The translations under genes and the position numbers were made by a program. Positions 24,736 through 34,103 of a DNA stretch of 64,000 bases are shown piece after piece. How positions within the stretch are numbered: position 1 is the stretch's first letter; each line of letters opens with the position of its first letter. The stretch is from contig NZ_PVTP01000002.1 of assembly GCF_003003285.1 (NCBI RefSeq), positions 124,001 through 188,000 of the forward strand, written 5' to 3'. The DNA is from Yoonia maritima. GTDB lineage: Bacteria > Pseudomonadota > Alphaproteobacteria > Rhodobacterales > Rhodobacteraceae. The notes beneath the pieces were generated by a model. The model was not told the origin of the DNA and did no database searches. It saw only the letters and a program-made list of their open reading frames with translations.

Positions 24736-25199
24736 GCTTCGCCTCCGAAAAAGATTAACACAAGGCTGCCCGCGATGATCAGGGTGAGCGATATGTAATC
24801 ACGTTGAGATGGCATTCGCTGGGGCAATCCAAACAAACCACGCATATCAGCAAACAGGCTGAACAGGACTTGGCCTGCAAGTCCAAGGGCGATGGTCCCT
24901 GACAATGCAAGCGCTGTATTCATGGTCGCTGATGTCAACATGACGGTTATGCCACCGGACACGCCCCCTAGATATGCCCATATCGGCGGTCGGGCCTTTG
25001 TGGCCCTACCTGGTTGCAAAGCCATCAGAAGAATCAGCGCGACAATGCTGCCAGCCAGATGCGGCACCCAGGATGCAAAAAACAGCGATCCGTATGCGGC
25101 AAGGGTGCCATTGCACAATATCATCAGCGTCAGCAAACCGCCCGCGCCAAAGGCAGCTGCAAAATGAAAAGGCTTTGGTGAAAGAGATGTGTTTTCCAT
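24732..25199 (-). CDS. YdcZ-type (DUF606) DMT transporter subunit, first gene
   Basis: From MENTSLSPKPF the protein has 155 residues and about five helices. It carries PIWAYLGGVSGGITVMLTS, the same central motif as its partner, and GTIALGLAGQVLFSLFAD. The internal ATG at 25199 is chosen because the upstream extension is cysteine-rich and not membrane-like. It is coupled to the second gene by a 4-bp overlap. The gene is divergent from rpsD with 392 bp between them; that gap holds the rpsD promoter and leader and nothing else I can support. Confidence 0.8.
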   Translation of the reverse strand: MENTSLSPKPFHFAAAFGAGGLLTLMILCNGTLAAYGSLFFASWVPHLAGSIVALILLMALQPGRATKARPPIWAYLGGVSGGITVMLTSATMNTALALSGTIALGLAGQVLFSLFADMRGLFGLPQRMPSQRDYISLTLIIAGSLVLIFFGGEA

Positions 25200-25455
25200 G
25201 AGACATGCATCACCAATTTTGTGTTGTGGTGCAATGGGGAAGAGCGAGCATGTGGGATAACATTGTCGCCACATGCTTGCCATACTCTTTAACAGGATTT
25301 AACTCGTGAAGTTAACAAACCACTCGTGACACACGGCATGCGATCCTCATCACTGCCTTAAGAACACATTACCATTTTGATATGTTTAGAATGGGACACA
25401 AAATGTGCTTTCATAGGGCCGTTGTGTGCCACATTTAGACGTTGATACTTTGGCG

Positions 25456-25483
25456 TTGACAGTGCCTGAGCAGCCTCTATAAG
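25456..25483 (+). promoter_or_regulatory. Promoter of rpsD
   Basis: A consensus TTGACA (25456-25461) and TATAAG (25478-25483) are 16 bases apart. Transcription would start near 25490, giving a leader of about 100 bases before the rpsD ATG. Confidence 0.7.
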
Positions 25484-25508
25484 CCGCCCATTCATTGGTG
25501 TTGGTGGA

Positions 25509-25583
25509 CCTCGCAAGAGGAACCCTGTCGTTCCGGCAAAATCCGGAAAAAAGGACAACGCCCTTCGCAATACAAAGAAGGAG
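25509..25583 (+). promoter_or_regulatory. Structured rpsD leader with ribosome-site hairpin
   Basis: Three hairpins follow each other: CCTC-GCAA-GAGG with a GNRA tetraloop (25509-25520), TTCCGG-CAAAAT-CCGGAA (25531-25548), and CCTTC...GAAGG (25562-25581). The last contains the first part of the GAAGGAG ribosome site. Such a leader fits self-control by S4, but this is not shown. Confidence 0.5.
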
Positions 25584-25591
25584 ATCAGCGT

Positions 25592-26212
25592 ATGACTAAA
25601 CGTACCGCTGCCAAGTACAAAATTGACCGCCGGATGGGCGAAAACATCTGGGGTCGTCCTAAGTCCCCAGTAAACCGTCGTGAATACGGCCCCGGCCAGC
25701 ACGGTCAGCGTCGTAAGGGCAAACTGTCCGACTTCGGTACACAGCTGCGCGCAAAGCAAAAGCTGAAGGGTTACTACGGCGACCTGACTGAGAAACAGTT
25801 CCGTCGCATCTACGGCGAAGCCGAGCGTGTAAAAGGCGACACAGGTGAAAACCTGATCGGTCTGCTTGAGCGCCGCTTGGACGCAGTTGTTTACCGTGCC
25901 AAATTCGTACCAACTGTCTTTGCTGCACGTCAGTTCGTGAACCACGGCCACGTGACTGTGAACGGCAAGAAAGTGAACATTCCTTCTTACCGCGTAAAAG
26001 AAGGCGACGTGATCGAAGTTCGTCAGAAATCTAAGCAAATGGAATTGGTTCTGGTTGCTTCACAACTGCCAGAGCGCGACGTTCCTGACTACATTGACGT
26101 TGACCACTCCAAAATGACAGCGACATTCGTACGCACCCCAACACTGGGCGACGTGCCATACCCTGTCACAATGGAACCAAACCTGGTCGTCGAATTCTAC
26201 GCTAAGAACTAA
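25592..26212 (+). CDS. rpsD: 30S ribosomal protein S4
   Basis: The 206-residue protein is a primary binder of 16S rRNA and sits at the mRNA entry site. It starts [21 protein letters not shown] and has the S4 RNA-binding domain at about residues 94-155 ([30 protein letters not shown]). The length and the N-terminal form, without zinc cysteines, are normal for alphaproteobacteria. It stands alone with its own promoter, structured leader and terminator. Confidence 0.98.
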   Translation: MTKRTAAKYKIDRRMGENIWGRPKSPVNRREYGPGQHGQRRKGKLSDFGTQLRAKQKLKGYYGDLTEKQFRRIYGEAERVKGDTGENLIGLLERRLDAVVYRAKFVPTVFAARQFVNHGHVTVNGKKVNIPSYRVKEGDVIEVRQKSKQMELVLVASQLPERDVPDYIDVDHSKMTATFVRTPTLGDVPYPVTMEPNLVVEFYAKN

Positions 26213-26234
26213 TCAGTTCTTGCACTTCAATACG

Positions 26235-26263
26235 AAAGGCCGCGCCATTTGGTGCGGCCTTTT
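26235..26263 (+). terminator. Intrinsic terminator of rpsD
   Basis: AAAGGCCGC pairs with GCGGCCTTT, with an inner CC/GG extension, and a TTTTGTGTTT tract follows. It begins 22 bp after the rpsD stop codon. Confidence 0.85.
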
Positions 26264-26308
26264 GTGTTTGCCGTTTGTCCGGTGTCTTGAAATCTAAAAA
26301 ACTGTTGC

Positions 26309-26379
26309 GGCGCATGTGGAAATTTTGCCGGGAATGCCCCTGTATGCGCCTTGTCTCTGGTCAGCCCGCGATCAGGGCG
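26309..26379 (+). other. Structured region upstream of hisC
   Basis: GGCGCAT (26309-26315) pairs with ATGCGCC (26344-26350) around an inner GGG/CCC pairing, and a second hairpin GCCC...GGGC follows near 26364-26378. This could be a folded 5' leader of hisC-tyrC. I cannot match it to a named riboswitch class. Confidence 0.3.
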
Positions 26380-26413
26380 CTAGAAACATGCGACATGACA
26401 AAGGTAGGGTAAA

Positions 26414-27502
26414 ATGGCTGACGGTATTAAACCGCAACCGGGTATAATGGACATTGCTCTTTACGAAGGCGGCGTTTCGCATCTTGATGGCGTAAGTAAT
26501 GTTCTAAAGCTTTCATCAAACGAAAACCCACTTGGGCCCAGCGATGCGGCCAAAGAAGCGTTTTCGCGGGCTGTTCACCAGTTGCACCGTTATCCATCCA
26601 CTGATCACGCTGGTCTACGGACCGCCATTGGCGATGTTTGGGGTGTTGATCCTGACCGGGTCATTTGCGGCGTCGGATCGGACGAAATTTTGCACTTTAT
26701 GTGCCAATGCTACGTTGGCCCCGGCGACGAGGTGATCCACACTGAACACGGGTTTGCGATCTACCGGATTGCGACGCTGGCCGCGGGTGGTACGCCGGTT
26801 GAGGTGCGCGAACGAGAACGCGTGACTGACGTTGATGCGATCTTAGAGGCATGTAACGACCGGACCAAATTGGTCTTTATCGCGAACCCGAATAACCCGA
26901 CTGGCACGATGATTGGTCAGTCTGAATTGGCGCGTCTTGCCGAAGGACTGCCTTCGCAGGCGATTTTGGTGCTTGATGGTGCCTACGCCGAATATGTTGA
27001 CGCTTACGATGCTGGCCTCGCATTGGTCGAAGCACGCAATAACGTCATCATGACGCGTACGTTTTCAAAAATTTACGGTCTTGGCGGAATGCGTGTTGGC
27101 TGGGGCTATGGTCCGCGCGAAATCATCGAGGTGATGAATCGCATTCGTGGGCCGTTTAACATGTCGTCTGCTGCGCTTGCGGCGGCAGAGGCTGCAGTCC
27201 GCGACACCGACTATACAGAAAAATGCCGTGTTGATAATGCGCGTATGCGTGAATGGATGGCGACGGCCCTTGCTGAATTGGGTGTGCCGTCTGATACCTC
27301 TACGGCTAACTTTGTTCTGGCCCGTTTCGCGGATGAGACAGAGGCAGATGCATGCGACGACGCATTGCGTAAGGCTGGCATCATCGTGCGCAAGGTCGCC
27401 GGATATAAATTACCACATTGCTTACGCATTACTGTTGGCGACGAAAGCGCATGTCGCCGGGTTGTTCACGCTGTTGCACAATTTAAGGGGGCCGTGAAGT
27501 GA
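26414..27502 (+). CDS. hisC: Histidinol-phosphate (aromatic) aminotransferase
   Basis: The 362-residue PLP enzyme of fold type I has [10 protein letters not shown] near residue 35, ANPNNPTGT near residue 158 and the PLP lysine in [20 protein letters not shown] (Lys219). It makes histidinol phosphate and, in many alphaproteobacteria, also acts on aromatic keto acids. Its coupling by a 4-bp overlap to the prephenate dehydrogenase supports a role in tyrosine and phenylalanine synthesis. The ATG follows GTAGGG. Confidence 0.92.
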   Translation: MADGIKPQPGIMDIALYEGGVSHLDGVSNVLKLSSNENPLGPSDAAKEAFSRAVHQLHRYPSTDHAGLRTAIGDVWGVDPDRVICGVGSDEILHFMCQCYVGPGDEVIHTEHGFAIYRIATLAAGGTPVEVRERERVTDVDAILEACNDRTKLVFIANPNNPTGTMIGQSELARLAEGLPSQAILVLDGAYAEYVDAYDAGLALVEARNNVIMTRTFSKIYGLGGMRVGWGYGPREIIEVMNRIRGPFNMSSAALAAAEAAVRDTDYTEKCRVDNARMREWMATALAELGVPSDTSTANFVLARFADETEADACDDALRKAGIIVRKVAGYKLPHCLRITVGDESACRRVVHAVAQFKGAVK

Positions 27503-28422
27503 CCCAAGTTTATGGTCGAGTAGCCCTTATCGGATTGGGCCTCATTGCTTCGTCTATGTGTCATGCGATGCGCCGCGCTGGACTCGCTGGTGAAATCGTC
27601 GGCTACGCACGGTCCGAAGAAACGCGCGATATCGCCCGCGAGATTAAGCTGTGTGATCGTGTTTGCGATAGTGCTGCAGAGGCCGTAGAAGGCGCCGATC
27701 TTGTGGTGCTGTGTGTGCCTGTTGGTGCGATGGGCGCCGTTGCTGCTGAAATTGGCCCGGTATTAAAACCGGGCGCTACAGTCAGTGATGTGGGCTCTGT
27801 GAAGCGTACCGTGATTGATGCTGTGGCACCGCATATCCCCGCAGGGGTTCACTTTATTCCTGCACACCCGCTGGCAGGGACGGAGCATTCTGGTCCTCGG
27901 TCGGGGTTTGCAGAACTGTTCGACAACCGCTTTTGTATTATCGTGCCTGTCGAAGGTTCTGATCGTGCAGCGGTTGATCGCGTGGCTGATCTGTGGCGTG
28001 GTATAGGCAGCAATGTTGATGAGATGGACCCGGATCACCATGATCTGGTCTTGGCCGTCACTAGCCATACCCCGCACCTGATCGCCTATACGATGGTCGG
28101 TGTCGCCGATGATCTTAGCCGCGTTACAGACAGCGAAGTAATCAAATACTCGGCAGCTGGTTTCCGGGACTTTACCCGTATTGCGGCGTCGGATCCGACA
28201 ATGTGGCGCGATGTGTTCCTGAACAACAAAGAAGCGACGCTTGAAATTCTGGGTCGTTTCACCGAGGAACTGTTCGCGCTTCAGCGGGCTATTCGCCAAG
28301 GCGACGGTGATCATCTGTTCGATTACTTTACGCACACACGGGCAATCCGGCGTTCGATTATTGAAGCCGGTCAAGATACCGATGCGCCGGATTTTGGCCG
28401 CAGCGCGGTAAAGTCAAAGTGA
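27499..28422 (+). CDS. tyrC: Prephenate/arogenate dehydrogenase
   Basis: This 307-residue NAD(P)-dependent enzyme of tyrosine synthesis starts with GTG in the overlap GTGA. It has the Rossmann motif [12 protein letters not shown], followed by the family motif [11 protein letters not shown] and the catalytic histidine region [11 protein letters not shown]. The C-terminal helical dimer domain includes [18 protein letters not shown]. No ACT or chorismate mutase domain is present. It lies in an operon with hisC and the extensin-like gene. Confidence 0.92.
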   Translation: MTQVYGRVALIGLGLIASSMCHAMRRAGLAGEIVGYARSEETRDIAREIKLCDRVCDSAAEAVEGADLVVLCVPVGAMGAVAAEIGPVLKPGATVSDVGSVKRTVIDAVAPHIPAGVHFIPAHPLAGTEHSGPRSGFAELFDNRFCIIVPVEGSDRAAVDRVADLWRGIGSNVDEMDPDHHDLVLAVTSHTPHLIAYTMVGVADDLSRVTDSEVIKYSAAGFRDFTRIAASDPTMWRDVFLNNKEATLEILGRFTEELFALQRAIRQGDGDHLFDYFTHTRAIRRSIIEAGQDTDAPDFGRSAVKSK

Positions 28423-29240
28423 TGCGCTTAGCGATAGCGATGCTGGTCCTTTGGACTGGCGTGGCTGCCGCCCAAGATGACGCGCCTGTATTGCGCCCCG
28501 TGGCACGGGGTACTTTAGTTCCGCCGCCAATCATGCGCCCGGTTGCGCGGCCATATGATCGGCGAGCTATGGCGCACGGCGCCCATACCAAAGCAGAAGC
28601 GCGTGCAGAGCGCGGGATGTTTGCAATTAGCCCGTACGCTGTTTTCGGATCGTTGCGCCCCGCAAAACGCCCCGGCTCAATTGAAAGAGCCGCGACCGAA
28701 CGCCGATTGGCGCGGCTGCGTGGTCAGGTCTGCAACGACATTGCGATTCAAGGGCAATCACTTGGGCGGGTCGAAGGGCCGGGTGCCTGCGGCGTTTCCA
28801 ACGCGGTAAGGGTTCGGTCGGTTGCCGGGGTCGCCTTGCGTCCTGCGGCGACTATGGATTGCCGCACGGCCGCTGCATTGAAACGCTGGATTAATCGCGG
28901 TGCAATCCCCTCAGTGGGCAACGAAGGTGGCGGTATTGCTAGCCTGCGCGTCGTTTCGCATTATGCGTGTCGCAACCGGAATAATGCCGCGAATGGTCGG
29001 CTATCGGAACATGCAAACGGGCGTGCAATCGATATCGCAGGCATTGGTCTACAAGACGGCAGCGAAATTACGGTGCTGTCTGGCTGGGGCAGTTCTAGCG
29101 ATGGTCGCCAGTTGCGCCAGATGTGGCGGGCAGCATGTGGTCCCTTCGGGACCGTTCTTGGCCCCGAAGCAAACCGATTTCATCTCGATCATTTCCACTT
29201 CGACACCGCGCGGTATCGAAGCGGTTCTTATTGTCGCTAG
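28422..29240 (+). CDS. Extensin-like family secreted protein
   Basis: The start ATG overlaps the tyrC stop (TGATG). The 272-residue protein has a signal peptide ([17 protein letters not shown]) and a basic proline-rich stretch, then the extensin-like C-terminal domain. That domain shows TMDCRTAAALKRWI, HYACRNRNN, LSEHANGRAIDIAG and FHLDHFHFD. The H-x(5)-D and H-x-D pattern resembles the zinc sites of D-Ala-D-Ala peptidases such as MepA, so a cell-wall role is likely but not shown. It converges on asd with a 4-bp overlap. Confidence 0.85.
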   Translation: MRLAIAMLVLWTGVAAAQDDAPVLRPVARGTLVPPPIMRPVARPYDRRAMAHGAHTKAEARAERGMFAISPYAVFGSLRPAKRPGSIERAATERRLARLRGQVCNDIAIQGQSLGRVEGPGACGVSNAVRVRSVAGVALRPAATMDCRTAAALKRWINRGAIPSVGNEGGGIASLRVVSHYACRNRNNAANGRLSEHANGRAIDIAGIGLQDGSEITVLSGWGSSSDGRQLRQMWRAACGPFGTVLGPEANRFHLDHFHFDTARYRSGSYCR

Positions 29241-30289
29241 GCGGCAGCTTTGGCGCGCAAAGCCTCGGCGATTTGCACAGCGTTCTGGGCCGCACCTTTC
29301 AACAACTGATCGCCTACAATAAACATGGTTGAAGTGCGGCCTGATGGGTCACCCAGATCGTCGCGGATACGACCGACCAACACATCCTGTTCGCCTGAAG
29401 CCTCGGATGGCATTGGGAAATGGTTCGCCTCGCGATCATCGACGACACGAATACCCGGTGCGCTGTTCAGGGCGTTGCGAATACTGGCTGTGTTTACATG
29501 TTCGTCAAATCGGATCGACAATGAAATCCCATGCGCACGCAAGATCGGAACACGAATACAGGTCACGCTAATCGGAAGAACCGGTTGGCCAAGAATACGG
29601 CGTGTCTCGGCGATAACCTTGAGTTCTTCGCCATTATATCCGGTTTCCGGGTCCACATCAGAGTTATGACTAAAGATATTAAATGCATATGAATGGGGAA
29701 GAATTTTAGGCTCGAACTCTTCGCCGTTAAGATGCGCGCGCGTGCCTTCGCGTAGTTCTTCCATCATTTCGGCACCACCACCAGATGCTGCCTGATATGT
29801 GGACATGGACAGGCGTGTAATGGACCAGCGTTCATGTAGCGGGGCAAGCGCAGTTGTTAGGATCGCCGCGATACAGTTGGGGTTCGCGATAATACGCGGG
29901 GCGGCGTCCAGTTCTTTGCCATTTGCCTCTGGCACAATCAGGGGAACGTCATCTTGCATCCGGAATGCTGAAGAGTTGTCGATCACTTGTGCGCCCGCAT
30001 CCACGGCAAGTGGCGCGAATTTGCGTGAAATCGAAGCACCGGCAGAAAAGAACGCGATATTGACGCCTGCAAAGCTGTCTTCTGTCAGTTCCTGCACAGG
30101 AACCTTGTTTCCGCGAAACGACATGCTTCGCCCCGCTGACCTGGCTGAGGCCAGTAGACGCAATTCGCCCACCGGAAAGTTACGTTGTTCAAGGCTGTGG
30201 ATCAGCGCAAGGCCAACAGCGCCTGTTGCGCCAACAATTGCAACAACAGGGGCATCGCTTTCGGGGGCGGGGCGATTATGGGCATTCAT
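29237..30289 (-). CDS. asd: Aspartate-semialdehyde dehydrogenase
   Basis: The enzyme makes aspartate semialdehyde for lysine, threonine, methionine and diaminopimelate. The 350 residues show the cofactor motif VAIVGATGAVGLAL, the catalytic Cys139 in ANPNCIAAIL and the active-site region MSTYQAASGGGAEMMEEL. The last part holds RVPILRAHG. Its ribosome site AAGGAAG is part of a hairpin, and a terminator-like structure lies just before it, so expression may be attenuated (see the leader feature). Confidence 0.96.
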   Translation of the reverse strand: MNAHNRPAPESDAPVVAIVGATGAVGLALIHSLEQRNFPVGELRLLASARSAGRSMSFRGNKVPVQELTEDSFAGVNIAFFSAGASISRKFAPLAVDAGAQVIDNSSAFRMQDDVPLIVPEANGKELDAAPRIIANPNCIAAILTTALAPLHERWSITRLSMSTYQAASGGGAEMMEELREGTRAHLNGEEFEPKILPHSYAFNIFSHNSDVDPETGYNGEELKVIAETRRILGQPVLPISVTCIRVPILRAHGISLSIRFDEHVNTASIRNALNSAPGIRVVDDREANHFPMPSEASGEQDVLVGRIRDDLGDPSGRTSTMFIVGDQLLKGAAQNAVQIAEALRAKAAA

Positions 30290-30295
30290 GGTGTA

Positions 30296-30365
30296 GTCTT
30301 CCTTTAGTGTTTTGGAAGACGGGGCTAACTAAAACAAAACCCCGTCCAGTCCGGCGGGGTTTTTT
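30296..30365 (-). promoter_or_regulatory. asd leader with mutually exclusive hairpins
   Basis: Four segments can be read on the minus strand: 1, CCCCGCC (30359-30353); 2, GACGGGG (30346-30340); 3, CCCCGTC overlapping GTCTTCC (30324-30314); 4, GGAAGAC with the ribosome site (30302-30296). Pairing 1:2 gives a terminator with TTTTGTTTT behind it, 2:3 breaks it, and 3:4 hides the asd ribosome site. The terminator may instead simply end the gene at 30544. Confidence 0.5.
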
Positions 30366-30543
30366 GTTTGGCTTAGGTTAGCTGAGATGCGCCCATACCA
30401 AACATTCCCCCGCGAGAGCGGTGGTCATCTTGGTCATGGTTGTCGTCATCATGTTAGTCATGGCGGCGTGGGTAGCAGCTCAAATCACGGCTGGCAAGGG
30501 ATGTGTACAAGATGCTTGTCCGCATGAATTCAAGGTGATCCAA

Positions 30544-30867
30544 TTATTCATCAGGTGTCGTATCACCAGCATCGTTCTCCCATCTACGGAACAGAACCAC
30601 ATCAAGATTATCAAGCCGCCCCAAAGGCTCAGTCGAATACACCAATTCTATATCAAGATGATCGAGGGCATAACTTAGACCTGAGTCAAAGTTTACCGCT
30701 ATGATTTCGGCTCTTTCACGCGTGAAATCATTGGGTTCGCGGTCAAGATAGTATCTGAACTTGGCGGATAGGCCATCCAGACGCAACACGACCATTCTCA
30801 TGTCTCGCGAGATTTCGCCGATCAGGCACTTCACGGCCCAAATAAACGTCTTGTCATCTAGTGGCAT
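30544..30867 (-). CDS. Small hypothetical protein, immunity-protein-like pattern
   Basis: The start MPLDDKTFIW follows a TAGGGA ribosome site and gives 107 residues. The layout, a helix with a LIGEIS motif, strands (MRMVVLRLD, LSAKFRYYLDREP), a helix and a final strand (VVLFRRWE), recalls the small acidic alpha/beta proteins often found as toxin-immunity or orphan immunity genes. I cannot name the family. The gene stands alone between asd and ileS in slightly AT-richer sequence. The 275 bp between it and ileS show no gene I can support. Confidence 0.6.
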   Translation of the reverse strand: MPLDDKTFIWAVKCLIGEISRDMRMVVLRLDGLSAKFRYYLDREPNDFTRERAEIIAVNFDSGLSYALDHLDIELVYSTEPLGRLDNLDVVLFRRWENDAGDTTPDE

Positions 30868-31142
30868 TGAAAATTTCCCTAAGAGCCAATGGTGAAACCG
30901 TCGCAGGTTTTCGAAGATGCCACAATGAATTGAAACTTTGTAGGTGACACAGACGTCTGCAAACACGACCCTTTACCACCATTGCGACCCTGCCTATAAG
31001 CAGCTTCATGAAGTTGAGCATGATGATCATACGCATTATCTGCCCGGCGGTTTGATTGCCTCAAGCCAGCCGGGAAAATGGTGTCGGCGTATGCGCACCG
31101 CTCCTTACTCTATGATTTCCTGAATTTCGAAGGACGCTCCAC

Positions 31143-34064
31143 ATGTGCGCCGAGACCACAGACTATAAAGACACATTGAACCTGCCACGCACTGATTTCC
31201 CGATGCGGGCTGGATTGCCAAAACGTGAACCCGATTGGCTGGCCCGTTGGGCGCAGATCGGCGTGTATGAAAAGCTGCGTGCAAAGGCAGATGGACGTAA
31301 ACCGTTCACACTGCACGATGGCCCGCCTTATGCGAACGGTCACCTGCACATCGGTCATGCGCTGAACAAAATCCTGAAAGATATGGTAGTACGTTCGCAC
31401 CAGATGATGGGCCGTGACGCACGTTATATCCCAGGGTGGGATTGTCACGGGCTGCCGATCGAATGGAAGATCGAAGAACAGTACCGCAACAAAGGTCAAA
31501 ATAAAGACGACGTTGATGTTGTGGATTTCCGTCAGGAATGTCGCAAGTTCGCCCAAGGCTGGGTTGATATCCAACGCGATGAATTCAAACGTCTCGGGAT
31601 CACTGGCAATTGGGATGAGCCCTATCTGACGATGAATTTCCACGCGGAAAAAGTCATCGCTGAGGAATTCCAAAAATTCTTGATGAACGGCACATTGTAT
31701 CAGGGCTCCAAGCCCGTGATGTGGTCGCCAGTTGAACAAACCGCATTGGCCGAGGCCGAAGTGGAGTACGCTGATAAGGAAAGCTTTGCGATCTGGGTGA
31801 AGTTCCCTGTGCGCGAAACGAATAACGCAGCCCTTGAAGGCGCAAGCGTTGTGATCTGGACAACGACGCCTTGGACCATCCCGTCGAACAAGGCGGTCGT
31901 CTATTCTGAAACCATTTCTTACGGTGTCTACGAAGTCTCTGACGCCCCAGAAGATAACTGGGTGCGCAAAGGCGAACGTTACATCCTTGCCGATAAGCAA
32001 GCCGAAGCAGTTTTCGCAAAGGCACGCATTGAGCAGTTCACTCGCGTAAGCGACGCTGGCGATATGTCTGGTACGTCGTTGTCCCACCCGCTTGCGGGTG
32101 CTGAAGGCAGTGATGGCGAATGGGATGATGCCCGCGATTTCCGCGCAGCGCCTTTTGTGACCGAAGATGAAGGTACAGGTTTCGTGCACTGTGCACCGTC
32201 CCACGGTATGGACGAATTCGAGCTGTACCGCGATCTGGGTATGTTGGAACAGGTGATCACTTACAACGTGATGGAAGATGGTTCACTGCGTGCCGATCTG
32301 CCATTCTTTGGTGGAGCGAAAATCCTGCGCGACAAACCAAACAAAAAGAACAAGAACAACCCTTGGGAAGGCGACGCGAACACCGCCGTCATGTCGAAAC
32401 TGGCCGAGGTTGATGGGCTATTTGCGCGCGGCGTGATCAAACACAGCTATCCGCATTCTTGGCGTTCCAAAGCGCCCGTAATCTATCGCAACACGCCGCA
32501 ATGGTTTGCTGCGGTGGATAAGGCTGTTGGTGATGGCAAAGACCAATACGGCACGACAATCCGTGAACGTGCGTTGCGTTCCATCGATGAACTGGTCACT
32601 TGGACCCCGCAAACGGGCCGCAACCGTCTGTACTCCATGATCGAAGCGCGCCCTGATTGGGTGCTGTCACGCCAGCGTGCGTGGGGTGTGCCACTGACTT
32701 GCTTCACCAAAAAGGGTGCGCTGCCTACTGATCCGGATTTCTTGCTGCGCAATGAGGCAGTCAACGCCCGCGTGCTCGAGGCGTTCGATGCTGACGGTGC
32801 GGATGCTTGGTATGCGGATGGTGCTAAGGCGCGGTTCTTGGGTAATGACGTTGATCATGATGCCTATGATCAAGTGTTCGACATTCTGGATGTTTGGTTC
32901 GACTCTGGCTCGACCCACGCGTTTGTTCTGCGTGACCGTCCAGATGGGTCCGAAGACGGGATGGCAGATGTCTACCTTGAGGGTACGGATCAGCACCGCG
33001 GTTGGTTCCATTCGTCGATGTTGCAGGCATGCGGCACGATCGGCCACGCGCCGTACCGTGCGGTTGTGACACATGCGTTTACGCTGGATGCCAAGGGCGA
33101 AAAGATGTCCAAATCCTTGGGCAACACAATCGTTCCTGAGCAGGTCGTAAAACAATACGGTGCAGACATCCTGCGCCTGTGGGTGGCGACGACCGACTAT
33201 AAACACGATCATCGCATAGGCGACGAGATCCTCAAAGGTGTGGCAGACAGCTATCGCCGTTTGCGCAACACGCTACGCTTTATGCTGGGTTCGCTTGCGG
33301 ACTTTACCGAAGCTGACCGCGTTGAGCCTGCCGATATGCCAGAGCTAGAGCGTTGGTTGCTACACCGTTTGTCCGAGCTGGATGAACAGGTGCGGGAAGG
33401 CTATGCGAAATACGACTTCCAAGGTGTGTTCCAAGCGGTATTTACCTTTGCGACGCTTGAACTGTCCGCGTTCTACTTTGATATCCGCAAGGATGCGCTG
33501 TACTGCGACGGCGATACAGCACGCCGCCGTGCATCGCGTACGGTTCTGGACATCTTGTTCCACCGCCTGACGAAATGGTTGGCCCCAATGCTAACCTTCA
33601 CAATGGAAGAAGTCTGGCTGGAACGCTTCCCGGGTGATGACAGCTCTGTCCACCTTGAAGACTTTGCCGAGACACCTGCCGCATGGCGCGACGACGCATT
33701 GGCCGCGAAATGGGCTGTTGTGCGTCAGGTACGCCGTGTGGTGACCGGTGCGCTCGAGGTAGAGCGTACAAACAAGGTTATCGGTGCATCGCTTGAGGCC
33801 GCGCCGACTGTGTTTGTGACTGCCGACGTCGCCAAAGTACTTGAGACCGTCAGCTTTGATGATCTGTGCATTACCTCTGGCATCAACGTGTCGACAGACG
33901 CAGCGCCAGCGGATGCGTTTGCACTGGATGAAGTCGCAGATGTTGCCGTCGTCTTTGCCCGTGCAGAGGGCGACAAATGTCAGCGCTGCTGGAAAATCCT
34001 GCCCGACGTTGGCACGCACACACACGAAGGTGTGTGCGGACGTTGTGACGCAGCATTAAGCTAA
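31143..34064 (+). CDS. ileS: Isoleucyl-tRNA synthetase
   Basis: This 973-residue class I synthetase charges tRNA-Ile and edits valine. The HIGH motif is at residues 69-72, the KMSKS motif is near residue 654 ([10 protein letters not shown]), and a CP1 editing domain lies between. The C-terminus has the zinc cysteines CQRCWKI and CGRCDAAL of the bacterial-type enzyme, which implies mupirocin sensitivity by family. AAGGA precedes the ATG. It is a single gene with a strong terminator. Confidence 0.98.
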   Translation: MCAETTDYKDTLNLPRTDFPMRAGLPKREPDWLARWAQIGVYEKLRAKADGRKPFTLHDGPPYANGHLHIGHALNKILKDMVVRSHQMMGRDARYIPGWDCHGLPIEWKIEEQYRNKGQNKDDVDVVDFRQECRKFAQGWVDIQRDEFKRLGITGNWDEPYLTMNFHAEKVIAEEFQKFLMNGTLYQGSKPVMWSPVEQTALAEAEVEYADKESFAIWVKFPVRETNNAALEGASVVIWTTTPWTIPSNKAVVYSETISYGVYEVSDAPEDNWVRKGERYILADKQAEAVFAKARIEQFTRVSDAGDMSGTSLSHPLAGAEGSDGEWDDARDFRAAPFVTEDEGTGFVHCAPSHGMDEFELYRDLGMLEQVITYNVMEDGSLRADLPFFGGAKILRDKPNKKNKNNPWEGDANTAVMSKLAEVDGLFARGVIKHSYPHSWRSKAPVIYRNTPQWFAAVDKAVGDGKDQYGTTIRERALRSIDELVTWTPQTGRNRLYSMIEARPDWVLSRQRAWGVPLTCFTKKGALPTDPDFLLRNEAVNARVLEAFDADGADAWYADGAKARFLGNDVDHDAYDQVFDILDVWFDSGSTHAFVLRDRPDGSEDGMADVYLEGTDQHRGWFHSSMLQACGTIGHAPYRAVVTHAFTLDAKGEKMSKSLGNTIVPEQVVKQYGADILRLWVATTDYKHDHRIGDEILKGVADSYRRLRNTLRFMLGSLADFTEADRVEPADMPELERWLLHRLSELDEQVREGYAKYDFQGVFQAVFTFATLELSAFYFDIRKDALYCDGDTARRRASRTVLDILFHRLTKWLAPMLTFTMEEVWLERFPGDDSSVHLEDFAETPAAWRDDALAAKWAVVRQVRRVVTGALEVERTNKVIGASLEAAPTVFVTADVAKVLETVSFDDLCITSGINVSTDAAPADAFALDEVADVAVVFARAEGDKCQRCWKILPDVGTHTHEGVCGRCDAALS

Positions 34065-34071
34065 GACTTTG

Positions 34072-34102
34072 ATCCCCGCCCCATAGAGGGCGGGGATTTT
34101 TC
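34072..34102 (+). terminator. Intrinsic terminator of ileS
   Basis: ATCCCCGCCC (34072-34081) and GGGCGGGGAT (34088-34097) form a 10-bp perfect stem with a 6-base loop and a run of six T. It sits between convergent genes and may act in both directions. Confidence 0.93.
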
Positions 34103-34103
34103 G

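Noticed and set aside
30868-31142. Short frames of about 60 residues between the small gene and ileS
   Set aside because: They overlap each other in different frames, have no ribosome site and no family pattern.
31110-32204. Minus-strand frame of 364 residues inside ileS
   Set aside because: It is a mirror frame of ileS, with family motifs only on the plus strand.
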